A stretch of 64,000 nucleotides of DNA, taken from positions 34,700,001 to 34,764,000 of the forward strand of contig NC_086182.1 in assembly GCF_023053635.1 (NCBI RefSeq). The letters are read 5' to 3'. Below the pieces are notes generated by a model, which saw only the letters and a list, made by a program, of their open reading frames with translations, searched no databases and was not told the origin of the DNA. The DNA is from Elgaria multicarinata webbii (Eukaryota; Chordata; Lepidosauria; Squamata; Anguidae). Positions 11,003 through 20,827 of this stretch are shown one piece after another. The position numbers were made by a program, and so were the translations under genes. Position 1 is the stretch's first letter. The number at the start of each line of letters is the position of its first letter.

Positions 11003-11149
11003 GTCAGATGGGGTCTCTTATTTGAGAAGCCTGGAAAAGGATAGTAAAAATCTTCAACTTATGGCCCTGATCCAAACGGCTCTGAAAGGCAGTAAAATCC
11101 CTGTGCTTTTCTATGCAAAGCCCTTGTGGAAGCACTAGTGCAATAGTAT

Positions 11150-11265
11150 CATGGGCTGGAGCTACAATACTGCTTTATAGCGGTATTGAAGTGGACTGAT
11201 AACCGTTGGCGCATACGACACGTTCCCTATATCACTTTCATAGTGTTATTTCCTGCTTTTTATTC
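11150..11265. mobile_element. Small MITE (decayed)
   Basis: Sequence such as actgctttatagcggtattg and tatcactttcatagtgttat parallels the short elements at 16360-16475 and 46085-46215, in the same order. Confidence 0.45.
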
Positions 11266-11399
11266 CACATTATCCAAAATACAGCAACAAATGGAATTGT
11301 GTGTTCAAAGAGGCATAAATGCACAAAAGGGATACCATGATGGTCAAATCTACACCTGGAGTCAAAGCGTTATGATCCCATCATGATAACACTAAATCC

Positions 11400-11740
11400 C
11401 TCGTCGGTTTATACCCCTCCGCTGCAGCTGCTAACATAACGGGCCCGCCTGGTGCCAGCATTGCCATCCTCTCAGCACCAGGTCAAGACTACCCTCTCTT
11501 CCCTGGCATGTAATGGCATATGGTGGGGCATTTATGCCAGCCATCTAAACAGGTCTGGTGTTTTACTGAAACTGTTTGTAGCTGTGTAAATAGTTTTAAG
11601 GTTGGATTATTTAAATGTTTATGCTGTATTACATATTGTGTTTTTAATGCTGTATTTTATTGTCGTATGAATTGTTGTAAACTGCCCAGAGAACTTGGCT
11701 ATTGGGTGTTATAGAAATGAAAATAATAATAATAATGGCA
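11400..11740 (+). mobile_element. LINE 3' end with hairpin tail
   Basis: It ends in aaactgcccagagaacttgg, ctattgggtgttatag and an AATAAT run. This is the tail shared by many copies here, whose consensus carries a CCGCCCA/TGGGCGG stem. A copy at 23090-23700 joins this tail to L2-type RT sequence, so the tail belongs to an L2-group LINE. Confidence 0.7.
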
Positions 11741-12890
11741 AAAATCATTTCAAATAGTAAGTGATGGGAGGGAGGAGAAGGAACTAGCAGGTCCCCCTCT
11801 GGGGACACAACGTCTTGTGCCTTACTAGACGTCTCCATGAATTATTCTCATTCTTTTTTCAAAGCCGTCTCGACCAATGGTCTCTATCGCTACGTTTTCA
11901 GTCCCCTCAAAATAGGAATTCTAAGGAAACCATGTGCATACACCACTGCAAATGCAAACTGTCATGAAAATAAATAAAACTCATTGTAGACTGGAAGCTT
12001 TTCTCAATGCATTCATCGCCTTTGAGGAGGTGTTAGGATATGGAAAGGAGAGCCAGGGGAAAACAAGGGAAGTGAACAGTTGGCTACATCATACCTTGAG
12101 AAACGTCGTGAGGGTTTCAATGAACACTGCAGGCACACGTTCTCCCACTTAGTATTTCAAGGTTTAACTCATCGGCACGTCTGAAAACAAACTAGGGATC
12201 TTCTCAGAAACTGAGCGACAGGGTCACAGGATCCTAGAAAGAATCTGGAGAACAAAATGCAGGCCAGCCTCTGTCAAGGAAGAAAAATTGCAATAGTTCT
12301 CTGGATAGCTATTTATTGTGAAAGGTGTTTGTACTTCCTCATGTTGCTAGGCTGAGTGTTTTGTTACAGAGCAACTCAGCTGTTACCCAGAAATGAATTT
12401 GCAACGCCTCAGAAATTTGCACAAGACAGAGTCAAATCAAGGTGTGGAAGGGAATCCACCAGTCATTTGGCCTGAACGAGCACCCTTCCCAATGGTGAAT
12501 GTGAATTGCTTAAAAGTAGATCTCTATTGTAGGGAAATGTATATTGTGTGTAAGGGAACACAGTAAACAGAGGGCACGCTTGACCAGTTGCTGGCACCAG
12601 ACCAGGAGCAGCCTGGGCCTTGCGGGGAGATGGCTGCAAGTCCTTCCCTCTCACAGGGACGCGGAGGCTGAGCAATCCTCTGGCCCCCAGGAATGGCAGG
12701 CCAGTAGGGCTCTGACCAGTGAGCAGCTGAGCCTGGGTGGGGCTTAGCAGCCTTTTTGCTTAAAAGCCTTCAGGGTGTGCATGGCCAGTACTGGAAACAG
12801 CATCTTAGCGGCTCCTACTGCCTTGTCGCTGAACCTCTGTGCTACAGAGCTTTGACTCTGCCACTGGATTGTGTATATATCTAACTGCCA
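11741..12890. other. Nothing firm; unique-looking DNA
   Basis: No known repeat is recognised. A 32-base stretch at 12095-12126 on the minus strand has splice-like borders but is too short to call. Bases 12560-12740 are GC-richer without a recognisable exon. Confidence 0.4.
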
Positions 12891-12899
12891 GGTGAAGGC

Positions 12900-13430
12900 C
12901 TTTTTATTCTCCCAATATTTTAACAGTTTATAAATTAATTTTAACTTTGCTGTTTTAAATTTGTATTTTTGCATTGCTGCTGTTTTTTTATCTTGGTTGT
13001 GCTTTTATATTGTGTTTTATATTATGGTTTTATACCTTGAAAGGAGCCTTGTGTGGTGCACAGCGGTAAAGCAGCAGTTTCTGCAGCTGAAACTCTCCCC
13101 ACGGCCTGAGTTCGATCCCAGCGGAAGCTGGTTTCAGGCAGCCGGCTCGGGTCGACTCAGCCTTCCATCCTCCCGAGGTCGGTTAAATGAGTAGCCAGTT
13201 TACTAGGGGAAAGGTAATCACGGCTGGGGAAGGCAACGGCAAACCACCCCGCTATAAGGCCTGCCAAGAAAACGTCAGCAAAAGCTGGCATCCCTCCAAG
13301 AGTCAGTAATGACTCAGTGCTTGCACGAGAGGTTCCTTTCATTCCTTTATACCTTGAATTGTCTTAATTTTGTAAACCACCCAGAGAGCTTCGGCTATTG
13401 GGCAGTATAGAAATGCAATAAATGTGTGTG
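12900..13430 (+). mobile_element. L2-group LINE 3' end, interrupted by a SINE
   Basis: The AT-rich 3' region (gcttttatattgtgttttat, atggttttataccttg) resumes after the SINE as ccttgaattgtcttaatttt and ends in the hairpin tail (accacccagagagcttcgg, ctattgggcagtatag) with an AATAAA-like end. The same region without a SINE is seen at 24400-24645. Confidence 0.8.
13042..13346 (+). mobile_element. tRNA-derived SINE, Sauria-SINE type
   Basis: The 5' head has a pol III A-box-like ggtgcacagcggtaaagc and a B box gttcgatccc at 13110-13119. The body then shows cagccttccatcctccc, gaggtcgg, caaaccaccccgctataa and tgcttgcacgagaggttcc. A 12-bp target duplication, ttataccttgaa, flanks it at 13030-13041 and 13347-13358, so it is a clean retroposed copy inside a LINE tail. 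The assignment to the Sauria SINE family is from memory. Confidence 0.85.
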
Positions 13431-13639
13431 CCTGCTGCCTGTTATTTTGACCGTTCCCTCTTTCCCGTGACAGTTCTTGATTTATGTCCAAAAACCAAAG
13501 GCTTCCTTATGAAGGATAAGTCCTTTTGCATTCTTGTCTGCAAATATATGAAAATTCAGGGTTGCTCAATGCATTATATAGTATATAAATGCAATAAATA
13601 AAATTACTGAGCAGACAGCATGGTAATGGTTTCTAATGT

Positions 13640-13775
13640 CATCAAAGCTTTTATATTGTATTTTATATTATGGTTTTATACTGTTGTTTTATACTTTGAA
13701 TGGTTTTAATTTTTGTGAACCGCCCAGAGAGCTCCGGCTATTGGGCGGTATAGAAATATACTAAATAAATAAATC
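13640..13775 (+). mobile_element. LINE 3' tail (L2 group)
   Basis: The region tatggttttatactgttg leads to gaaccgcccagagagctccg, gctattgggcggtatag and an AAATAAATAAAT end. Confidence 0.85.
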
Positions 13776-14450
13776 TTCAGTGGCCCTTCTCTGAGAGCCC
13801 CCATCAATGGGAGTGAGGTGTGGAAAAAGGCCTTTTCTGCTGTGGCACCCTATTTGTGGAACGGGCTTCTTACTTCTTCTTCACTTCTTTTGACCAAATA
13901 TTTCACCAATTAGTCTTCTTTTCCTTGCATCGGATGCATGTTTGCTTCCTAGCCCAATTCAAGGTGCTGATGTGCTTACGTAAGTGGCTTGGGATCCAAA
14001 GATGGGACAGGGAGTGTCTCCTCACATTCCAACTTGCTCATACATTAAGATAATGAGATGAGGCCCTGCTCTGGGTAGAAGTGCATACCAAACTAAGGAG
14101 GATGTAATCCTACAGCACCCTGGCAGCATGGTTGATCGGGGAATGCTGCGAGTTCGAGGATTCCCCCCACCCCCAGTCTAAACATGCATAGGATTCTGCC
14201 CTAAGCTGCTAAAAGTCACTCCTGATCACTTGCATAGACAGTGCCAAGAGCCTGGAAAAACCCAGGTTTTCGGAGGAGCTGCCGCCCCGGTCCAAGGCCA
14301 GCTGCTCTCCTCCATCCGGATCAAATCTGTTTCCTTCACCACGCTGTCCTCTTGCCCAGATTAAGCTTCAGCTCGTTTGCTTTTATCCATTCAGAAACTA
14401 CCCATCGTCGTTTCTTTTAATTCATATTTTATTGAGTGTATTTGTGTATC
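13776..14450. other. No gene seen; one decayed palindromic repeat
   Basis: Bases 14103-14208 carry gatgtaatcctacagc at the left and tctaaacatgcataggattc at the right. This is the outline of the short palindromic family, with a replaced middle. The rest is unclassified. Confidence 0.45.
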
Positions 14451-14454
14451 TGTC

Positions 14455-14540
14455 TCTGAGGGCGTATGTATTTATTAACATTTATATACACCGTCCCATC
14501 GCCAAAGCTCTCTGGGCGGTTTGCAAAAGTTTGTAAGCAT
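14455..14540 (-). mobile_element. LINE 3' tail (L2 group)
   Basis: Reverse complement of the common tail: tttatatacaccgtcccatc, gccaaagctctctgggcgg. Confidence 0.75.
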
Positions 14541-14670
14541 AACAAACCCAACCATAACAACAACAAACTAGGCACAACTTTATAAATATTTTGACAGGAC
14601 GCACACACACACAAAAAGTCTTAAAAGTCTCCAAGCACTTGAATGCTGGGAGTTATAAGACAATTTAACA

Positions 14671-14696
14671 CACACACACACACACACACACACACC
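14671..14696. repeat. (CA)n microsatellite
   Basis: About 13 CA units are read directly. Confidence 0.95.
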
Positions 14697-14699
14697 GTC

Positions 14700-14815
14700 A
14701 AAATGTGCTGCTTTTAAAAACAGTTTTAAATGTTTTAATTATATGTATTTTATGGCGTTTCATTTGTGTTGTAGCCCGCCTCGATCCGAAAGGAGAGGCG
14801 GGAAATATACTATTT
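14700..14815 (+). mobile_element. L2 3' tail, second type
   Basis: The sequence gttttaaatgttttaattat and ttgtgttgtagcccgcctcg, atccgaaaggagaggcggg matches the tail at 10215-10260. Confidence 0.85.
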
Positions 14816-14847
14816 TATTTTTATTGTTGTTGTTATTAAAACGTGTT

Positions 14848-15031
14848 TAGGATTTATTTATTTATTTATTTATTACATTTATATACCGCCCCACAGCCGA
14901 AGCTCTCTGGGCGGTTCACAAAAAAAGTTGTTTTGCGTCCTAAAACAGCTTTCCTCAACCTAGTGCCCTCCAGATGTTTTGAACTACAACTCCCATCAGC
15001 CTCAGCCAGTATGGCTAATGGGCAGAAATGC
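14848..15031 (-). mobile_element. LINE 3' tail next to a partial hAT-like MITE
   Basis: Bases 14848-14935 are the inverted LINE tail (ccgaagctctctgggcggtt). Bases 14945-15031 (agctttcctcaacctagtgc, cctccagatgttttgaac, tacaactcccatcagcc) are one side of the palindromic MITE seen whole at 30287-30416. Confidence 0.75.
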
Positions 15032-15329
15032 TAGGGGTGGTGGTGGTGGTTACAAAACATCCGAAGGGCACCAAATTGGGGGCAGGCTGACCAAAACCAA
15101 AGGAACAAAAAGAAGCAGCTTATAGTGAGCTGAGGGGGTGTGTGAATGCGTGTTGCTGATTCCCTCAGTTTTGTCAGTGACACGTGTTTTCAGTGCGTGT
15201 GACGGGCGGCCTTCAGGCGAAAACACCCAACATACGGGGCTTGACACAGGGAGAGTGATTGTGACTATTTTGCCGGCTTGCTGCTGAGGTAAACAAGTCC
15301 TGAGGTAAAAAAAAAACCCGCCTTCAGCA

Positions 15330-15870
15330 CGGAGCGTGACGTTTCTCCCTCAGGAGAGGCGCCGCCCCCTTACGCCCCGCCCACCGCCGGCAAGAGCCAA
15401 CCGCTCTTGACGGACAGCCTCCCGCAGGCGAGAGTCCTCACCCCGCCCTCCGTCCCTCCTCCAATCCGGTCCCGACGCCACGCCACGCGCCGCTGGCGTC
15501 ACGCAACAGGCCAGCGTCGCGCGATTCCCCGATTCATCAGGCTACTGACTGGGCCCCGCCTTCCTCCGCCCGACTCCGCCTTTCCTCTCCAGCCATTGGA
15601 CAAGAACGTGCTTACGCGCTCCCTCTGGCGGCCGCGCCCCCTCTGGCGGCCACGCCCCCATCCTTCCTGCTCGCCCTTCATCTTCTGCATTGCTAGCTGG
15701 GGCTGCTTTGGATGCGAAGAGGGGGAAGAACCCGGAGAAGGAAAGAAGGGAGGGGAGGACGGCTGGGCCTTGGAGTGGGGGCCTCTTTTGGGAGAAGGGA
15801 GGTACAGCAGGTTTCCCAGGATGCCCCGGGGTGATGCTCCCTGTTAGTCCCCCTTCTGGTCCGCCTTGGC
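15330..15870 (+). promoter_or_regulatory. CpG-rich block, likely SC5D promoter and untranslated exon 1
   Basis: This is the only strongly GC- and CpG-rich block upstream of the SC5D start codon. It has several GC boxes (ccccgcccacc, ccccgccctcc, ccacgccccc), a CCAAT box at 15461, and a sterol-element-like ctcaccccgc at 15437-15446. NF-Y and GC sites beside such an element are usual in SREBP-controlled sterol genes. The untranslated first exon should lie here, but I cannot choose between the possible donors (for example gggtacgt near 15880). A long + frame across the block is probably just stop-poor GC-rich DNA. Confidence 0.6.
15632..15660. promoter_or_regulatory. Duplicated ccctctggcggcc motif
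   Basis: The 13-mer ccctctggcggcc occurs twice in succession, separated by gcgc, and is followed by acgccccc. Reversed, it recalls but does not fully match the core CTCF site. Confidence 0.35.
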
Positions 15871-16105
15871 ACAGCCCTTGGGTACGTATATGCCCGACTC
15901 GTGTGCATGGCTCACCGCAAGGTGGGCTTTACTTGGAAGGAAGGGTGCGGTGGAATGCATTGGGCTTTGGGGGTGGGGGTGGGGTAGGAAACCAAAAGTT
16001 CTCCCCCCTTTTTTTTCATAGAAAGGCTGGATAAAAATCAAATAAATTATTTTTCCCATCCCCAACCCTCCCCTAGCAGGATTTATAAGTCTCTAAACCC
16101 TGACT

Positions 16106-16182
16106 TTAAGAGTGCAATCCTATACAGATGTACTCAGAAGTAAGCCTCCTTGCATTCAATGGGGCTTACTCTGAGGTAAGGG
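16106..16182. repeat. Short palindromic interspersed repeat
   Basis: The left arm is tgcaatcctatacag, actcagaagtaagcc; the centre is attcaatgg; the right arm is ggcttactctgaggtaag. It is a member of the family with best copies at 50283-50460. Confidence 0.65.
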
Positions 16183-16359
16183 GAGTTATAAAGTAAAAGG
16201 GGGTAAGTGGGTGGGTTATAAAGTAATCCGAAATAAAATGCATGCATCTGGTGGTGCGTAAAAAGCTTTAAGGTGCTTCAGGACTCTTTGTTGTTCTTGT
16301 TGAAGTGAAATGGCAGTCAGAAAGGTAGGACTGTGGAATGAGCCGGGTGGGTTGCATGT

Positions 16360-16475
16360 CTTGGACCGGATCTGCGCTGCTGCTGCTTTATAACAATATT
16401 GACAACAGTTGGGGCTCATGACGCATTTTATGTACAGTTTTCAAAACGCTTTCAAAAGGTTATATCCTGCTTGGG
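16360..16475. mobile_element. MITE of about 115 bp
   Basis: The ends ggaccggatctgcgctg and agcaggatata/tagacctggcc (reversed) are imperfect inverted copies. The order gctttataac, ttgacaacagttggg, ttttcaaaacgctttcaaaa, gttatatcctgctt matches the copy at 46085-46215 in reverse. Confidence 0.6.
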
Positions 16476-16559
16476 GTAGACCTGGCCTCAGTGCCTGTTG
16501 TTCTAAAGGAATGTTGTTCTAAAGGAATGTTACTCTACTGTTACTTTCTACTGTTAGTT

Positions 16560-16752
16560 TTTCCCTACCCTGTGCCTGCTTACCCTACCCTGTACCTGTT
16601 TGCATTCTCTTCCCCTCCTTATTGTTTTACTATGATTTTATTAGATTGTAAGCCTATGCGGCAGGGTCTTGCTATTTACTGTTTTACTCTGTACAGCACC
16701 ATGTACATTGATGGTGCTATATAAATAAATAAATAATAATAATAATAATAAT
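16560..16752 (+). mobile_element. Interspersed repeat 3' end
   Basis: The stretch ttagattgtaagcctatgcg, ctgtacagcaccatgtacat, tggtgctatataaataaat and (AAT)n has the form of a LINE or SINE 3' end. The family is not identified. Confidence 0.55.
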
Positions 16753-16969
16753 GTGTGACACTCTTGGGGCTGTGTTTACAAGGCAGGCTTGAACTGTATC
16801 CCCGGCTGATTTTCAGCCTCTGAGGTTTTTTAAAATACTTTGTGTTAATGTTTTTAGCAGTCTGTCCTCATACACTCCCCCCCCCAGCTTGCCTTACTAT
16901 TAACTAATGTTTGTTTTGCCACAATTTTTGCTTCTCTTTAGTCTCATTTGAGCAAGACTTCCACTTTTT

Positions 16970-18556
16970 TTAAATTTTTTTATTGCTTTTCTACATTAAT
17001 TAAACATACAATAAAACATTACAATAAAAGAAAACATCAAAACAACCACTACATACATGTTGAATAAATGTTGAATACATATATGTTGAATAGATATTAA
17101 CTATAAAATATCATACCATACATAATCATTTTTAACATAAAAGTGCGCCCCCCACCTCGGGATCTATTCCTGATTCCAAAATCTTATCGTTTCTTCTGCT
17201 GGCGGTTTCCCACTTCCCCTGGTAAACACAAATATTAGGAACTGTTTCCAGATTCCTTCAAACTCATTTATTTTGGTTATACCTTTTCTCCACTTAATAT
17301 TACAAGTCAGTTTATCATTAATAGCTATATCCCATACTTCTTTATACCATTCTCCAATAGAATATTCCCCTTGAATCTTCCAGTTCCTAGCTACCATCAA
17401 TCGTGCTGCAGTCAGCAAACTCGATATCAGCTCTTTAGTTTCTTTTCCACATTTTAAATCTTCAAATAGTGACGGTAATGCAATCTTTGGTGTTTGTTCT
17501 CTTTTCATTCCCACTACCTCTTCAATTTCAAAAAACACCATCTGTCCGGGAAAGCCTTGACAAAGCCTTGACAAAGACAAATGAGCACAGCTGGTATCTT
17601 AGCAACAGTGAGTTTATTGCAGTTACAGACTTGGAAAGCAAGCGAAGGGAAAAAGGCTTGAGAAGTAAAGGCAAAAGATAGACGTAGTAGGGCAAGGTGC
17701 AGGCTTACAGAGAGGTCAATGTCCGGTCCGAGGTCCAGGGAGCGTGGCAAAGCGGAGACACAGTGGTTCGGTCCAAGGTCAAGCACAGCCATCGGTCAGC
17801 AAGGTCCAAAGATACAGTCCAGGAGTCACGGGAACAGGCATGGGCAAAACGTAGTCAAAAGGCAGTCCAAGGTCGCAACAGGATTCCAGAAGTAGTCAGA
17901 CGTGGTCACGGGGTCCGGGAGTCAAGGCTGGGTTCAGGAACTAGGTATCTGGAGCAAGGTGCGTGGTCAGGAGATCTAAGAGCCAAAGCTTCCGCCGAAG
18001 AACTCAGATAATCTCTGACAATTTGGCAGGGCTTCCGGCTGCTCTTTTATCCTCAGTCAGAGTGCTGAGTCAGAGTTTCGCAGCTGATCTCTGATTGCCT
18101 GGCGTTTCTGTTGGAGACGGCTAGACCGGCGTCTGGTGGCCTTCTCCGCCCGTAACTGGCTGAAACCGGGCTTGTCCGTCTCTTCCTCAGATCCCTGCGG
18201 CTCCTCCAGAGTCTTTGCCGGCATCAGGCCCTCAGAGCTGGCAGAGGTTCCGGCTGGCCTTGGCTCCTCTCCCTGAGGCTCTGCCACAGCCTCTGCCAGT
18301 CTATTCTCACTACCTGAGCCAGGCCCCTCTGCACTGGGTCCAGCCTCTGCCAGCTCCCCCTCATCTCCCGACTCCATTTCCATGCAGGGCATGACACCAT
18401 CTTCCATAATCTTTGCACATTTTTGCATTCCCACCACATGTGTAAATACGTTCCTTTCGCCCCACAACCTCTCCAACAATTTGCTGAATGCTGCTCATTT
18501 ATCTTATTCAATCTTATCGGGGTTAGGTACCACCTCCACAAAATTTTAAAATAATT
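16970..18556 (-). mobile_element. 5'-truncated L1 with 17-bp target duplication, split by an LTR
   Basis: The exact 17-mer caagacttccacttttt flanks it at 16953-16969 and 18557-18573. On the minus strand the translation is the C-terminal end of L1 ORF2: RWYLTPIRLNKINEQHSANC, WRGCGAKGTYLHMWWEC, and beyond the LTR KEVWDIAINDKLTC and an A-rich 3' end. About 730 bp is L1 sequence; the rest, 17543-18396, is a later LTR insertion. It lies upstream of the first SC5D coding exon, probably in intron 1. Confidence 0.9.
17543..18396 (-). mobile_element. Solo LTR (fossil) inserted into L1
   Basis: The element is 854 bp, begins TG and ends CA, and is flanked by the 5-bp duplication ccatc at 17538-17542 and 18397-18401. 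L1 sequence continues on both sides. Read on the minus strand it has a TATA-like ataaaag about 340 bp in and a polyadenylation signal, caataaactcac, near its end, as an LTR should. No internal region remains, so it is a solo LTR. The superfamily is not certain (Gypsy-like or retroviral). Confidence 0.85.
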
Positions 18557-18712
18557 CAAGACTTCCACTTTTTAAAGGAAACTTTATTGCTTTCAGTAGC
18601 TTCCTTGATTCTGGTCATTAGCCACACTAGCATCCTTTGGGACTGTGTGTTATTTGACTACCCCAAAACACTGCATTGACAAGCTTTTTATTTGCATAGT
18701 TGTGGCTGATTT

Positions 18713-18775
18713 ATTTATTTATTTATTGCATTTCTATACCACCCAATAGCCGAAGCTCTCTGGGCGGTTTACAAA
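18713..18775 (-). mobile_element. LINE 3' tail (L2 group)
   Basis: It shows ttatttatttattgcatttc, cacccaatagccgaagctc and tctgggcggtttac. Confidence 0.85.
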
Positions 18776-18946
18776 ATCTCTTTTTAGAAAACTCAACACA
18801 CTGAAATAAAGGTTGTGAAAATGAACCGCACTCAGCTACTGAACCATAGGGGTTATGTACACCTTTTGTGGGTCTCACTCATGACTTCACTGTGGTTTGA
18901 TGTATCCTCTTTCTTTCCTCTCTGTCAATCTTGTGCAGGTACAACA

Positions 18947-19156
18947 ATGGATCTTGTCCTAAACTATGCAGACAGCTCTGTTTTGACGCCTTATGTTTAT
19001 CCAGAAACATGGCCAGAAGACGACCCTTTTCGACAGATTATTAGTCTCCTTTTCATAACAAACCTGGGTGCATATGCTGTTTATCTTCTGTTTGGCATTT
19101 TAAACTACTATTTCATATTTGATCACTCACTCATGGAACACCCCCTGTTTTTAGAG
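18947..19156 (+). CDS. SC5D: SC5D sterol-C5-desaturase, first coding exon
   Basis: This exon encodes residues 1-70, MDLVLNYADSSVLTPYVYPE onward, which align closely by eye with human lathosterol oxidase. The acceptor ttgtgcag ends at 18938 and eight untranslated bases precede the ATG; the donor is gtgagt. It holds the N-terminal tail and a hydrophobic segment at residues 32-57, likely membrane-spanning. SC5D is an ER membrane di-iron enzyme that introduces the 5,6 double bond into lathosterol to give 7-dehydrocholesterol. The four coding exons total 298 residues against 299 in human, with matching splice phases and no break, so the gene looks intact. Confidence 0.97.
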
Positions 19157-19635
19157 GTGAGTAGGGTGATTCATTCCTCTTCTGATTTCTCAGTTCAGTG
19201 GTCAGTCAAACCCAAGTATACATATCTGATGAAGAGCAAAAACTCATGTAAAGAAAAAAAGCGATTGCTATGCCCTCGTGTTATGTCAGTGCAATGCTTC
19301 TTACTCATGTTAATTACGTTCTTGTGGTCTACGGCTAAGATCCAAAGAGTCCTTTATGCTGCAGCTCCCTCCAGTGTCAGATGCTGCAATGGAGGGACTC
19401 TTGACCCTCGTAAGTTGCTGGGTGTGGACATAGCAATAGGAAAAAGCCATTTTGGGATTCTTTGTGTCCTGTCCAATATAGTCAATCTGGAACCACCTTG
19501 TAACACTTAACTTTTCAAAAAGTAATCAATTTATATTAAGTGTGTTTAACCATTGTGCGTTGCGGCAACCAGAGAAGAGCCTCTGAAGAATATCTTAGCA
19601 ATTGGGAACATTTGGGACAAGGTGCTCCTTTGTCA

Positions 19636-19816
19636 AGTGCCAAGCCATTGCGCATGTTTGCCATCCAACAAAGAAATTGATCACTTAATAAATAGCCTTT
19701 ATTATGTGCTTAGACTTTTGCACCATAGTGCCAAGCCATTGCGCATGTTTGCCATCCAACAAAGAAATTGATCACTTAATAAATAGCCTTTATTATGGCT
19801 AAGACCTTTGCACCAT
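19636..19816. repeat. 91-bp tandem duplication in SC5D intron 2
   Basis: Two copies start at 19636 and 19727, sharing gtgccaagccattgcgcatg, tttgccatccaacaaag and aataaatagcctttattatg. Only a few bases differ, mostly near the unit end. Confidence 0.9.
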
Positions 19817-20376
19817 TACTTGACGATATCTTTGATGAATGCACGTTTGCATTGAAAGTTGCAACAAAGCTTGTGCCCTGCCAGCCAGCGATGTGAAACT
19901 TGACTGGCCTTTCTAGTCCCTCACCCAGGAAAGGAATTTCTCTAAGGACCTCTTTTGATGGACCAACCTTGCTTCTCGAAGTTGCTTCTCCCTCTTAACC
20001 TGATTTCTCATTCTGGCATCCCTCCCTCCCCGTAAAATCTTGTATTCTCACAGATGGAAAAGTTTTTATTTGGCTTTGACCTAGCTGATTAACTGGCATA
20101 TAGACAGATTCCTCTCCTCCCCAATCTCCTGAAATCTAGTAAGCCTCACCTGTCTGGGAGGAGCTCAGTTGCCAATGTCTCACACTGAAAAATGTGGCCT
20201 GTTCCCCCCACCCCACCCCGGTTTGCATAACTTTTTTAATCGTTTGGCTATTAAAATAAGCACGCTTTCAAGGTAATGGGTATTGGCTAAAACTAAGATA
20301 GAAATCAGGACTCTCCGATGAACTTTTTAAGTGACATTAAGCAAACACCTTTCTCAGCTATAGCTCCTCATCTGTA

Positions 20377-20425
20377 ACATGGACCCTTGGTCTGATCCAG
20401 CATGGCACTTCTTATGTTCTTATGC
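20377..20425 (-). repeat. Scrap of an interspersed repeat
   Basis: The sequence acccttggtctgatccagca and cttatgttcttatg is the reverse complement of the start of the repeats at 38485 and 51440. Confidence 0.7.
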
Positions 20426-20568
20426 GGATAATATTGCTATTCTGCCTTGCGGTTTTGTTGGAAGGACTCCCGAGATCATATATGCTTTGAATATTCTAAA
20501 GTGCTATATAAATGCAAAAGATTATTACTCGTTTTGTTTTTTTACAAAATCTCTGCTTTTGTGTTCAG

Positions 20569-20701
20569 AATCAAGTACAGCGTGAGATCATTTTCGCCAT
20601 CAAATCCTTGCCAGGGATGAGCATCCCCACAGTTGCCATCTTCTTTGCTGAAGTCAGAGGCTACAGCAAGCTCTATGATAGCGTAGAAGACTCTCCTTAT
20701 G
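20569..20701 (+). CDS. SC5D: SC5D second coding exon
   Basis: This encodes residues 71-114 plus the first base of codon 115. It starts NQVQREIIFAIKSLP after the acceptor ttttgtgttcag and ends at PYG with the donor gtaagg. It holds a second hydrophobic stretch (IPTVAIFFAEV) and the conserved RGYSKLYD. Intron 2 (19157-20568) carries a 91-bp tandem duplication. Intron 3, which follows, is 4.7 kb of mostly repeats. Confidence 0.97.
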
Positions 20702-20827
20702 GTAAGGAAACGACTTGGTTTGCCTGCCATGTCAGATCCTTGTCTCTCTCCTATTTGTCTCAAGAATCTGATTGGTGCATTTTAACTTCTTGCTCATTTG
20801 TTTTAATTGTTATTTGTTGTACCTTGT

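Noticed and set aside
12095-12126. A 32-base exon-like stretch on the minus strand upstream of the unidentified gene
   Set aside because: It has an AG and a GTATG at its borders, but it is too short and too easily found by chance.
13060-13125. tRNA genes (A and B boxes)
   Set aside because: The boxes at 13.1, 24.1, 30.8 and 31.1 kb are SINE heads; no cloverleaf with an acceptor stem was seen.
15407-15847. A 146-codon + frame in the SC5D CpG island
   Set aside because: GC-rich DNA has few stops; the product is Arg/Pro-rich without a domain, and the block is better explained as promoter and untranslated exon.
18057-18479. A 140-codon minus-strand frame as a host gene
   Set aside because: It spans the border between the L1 fragment and the fossil LTR, so it is a chance join of two elements.
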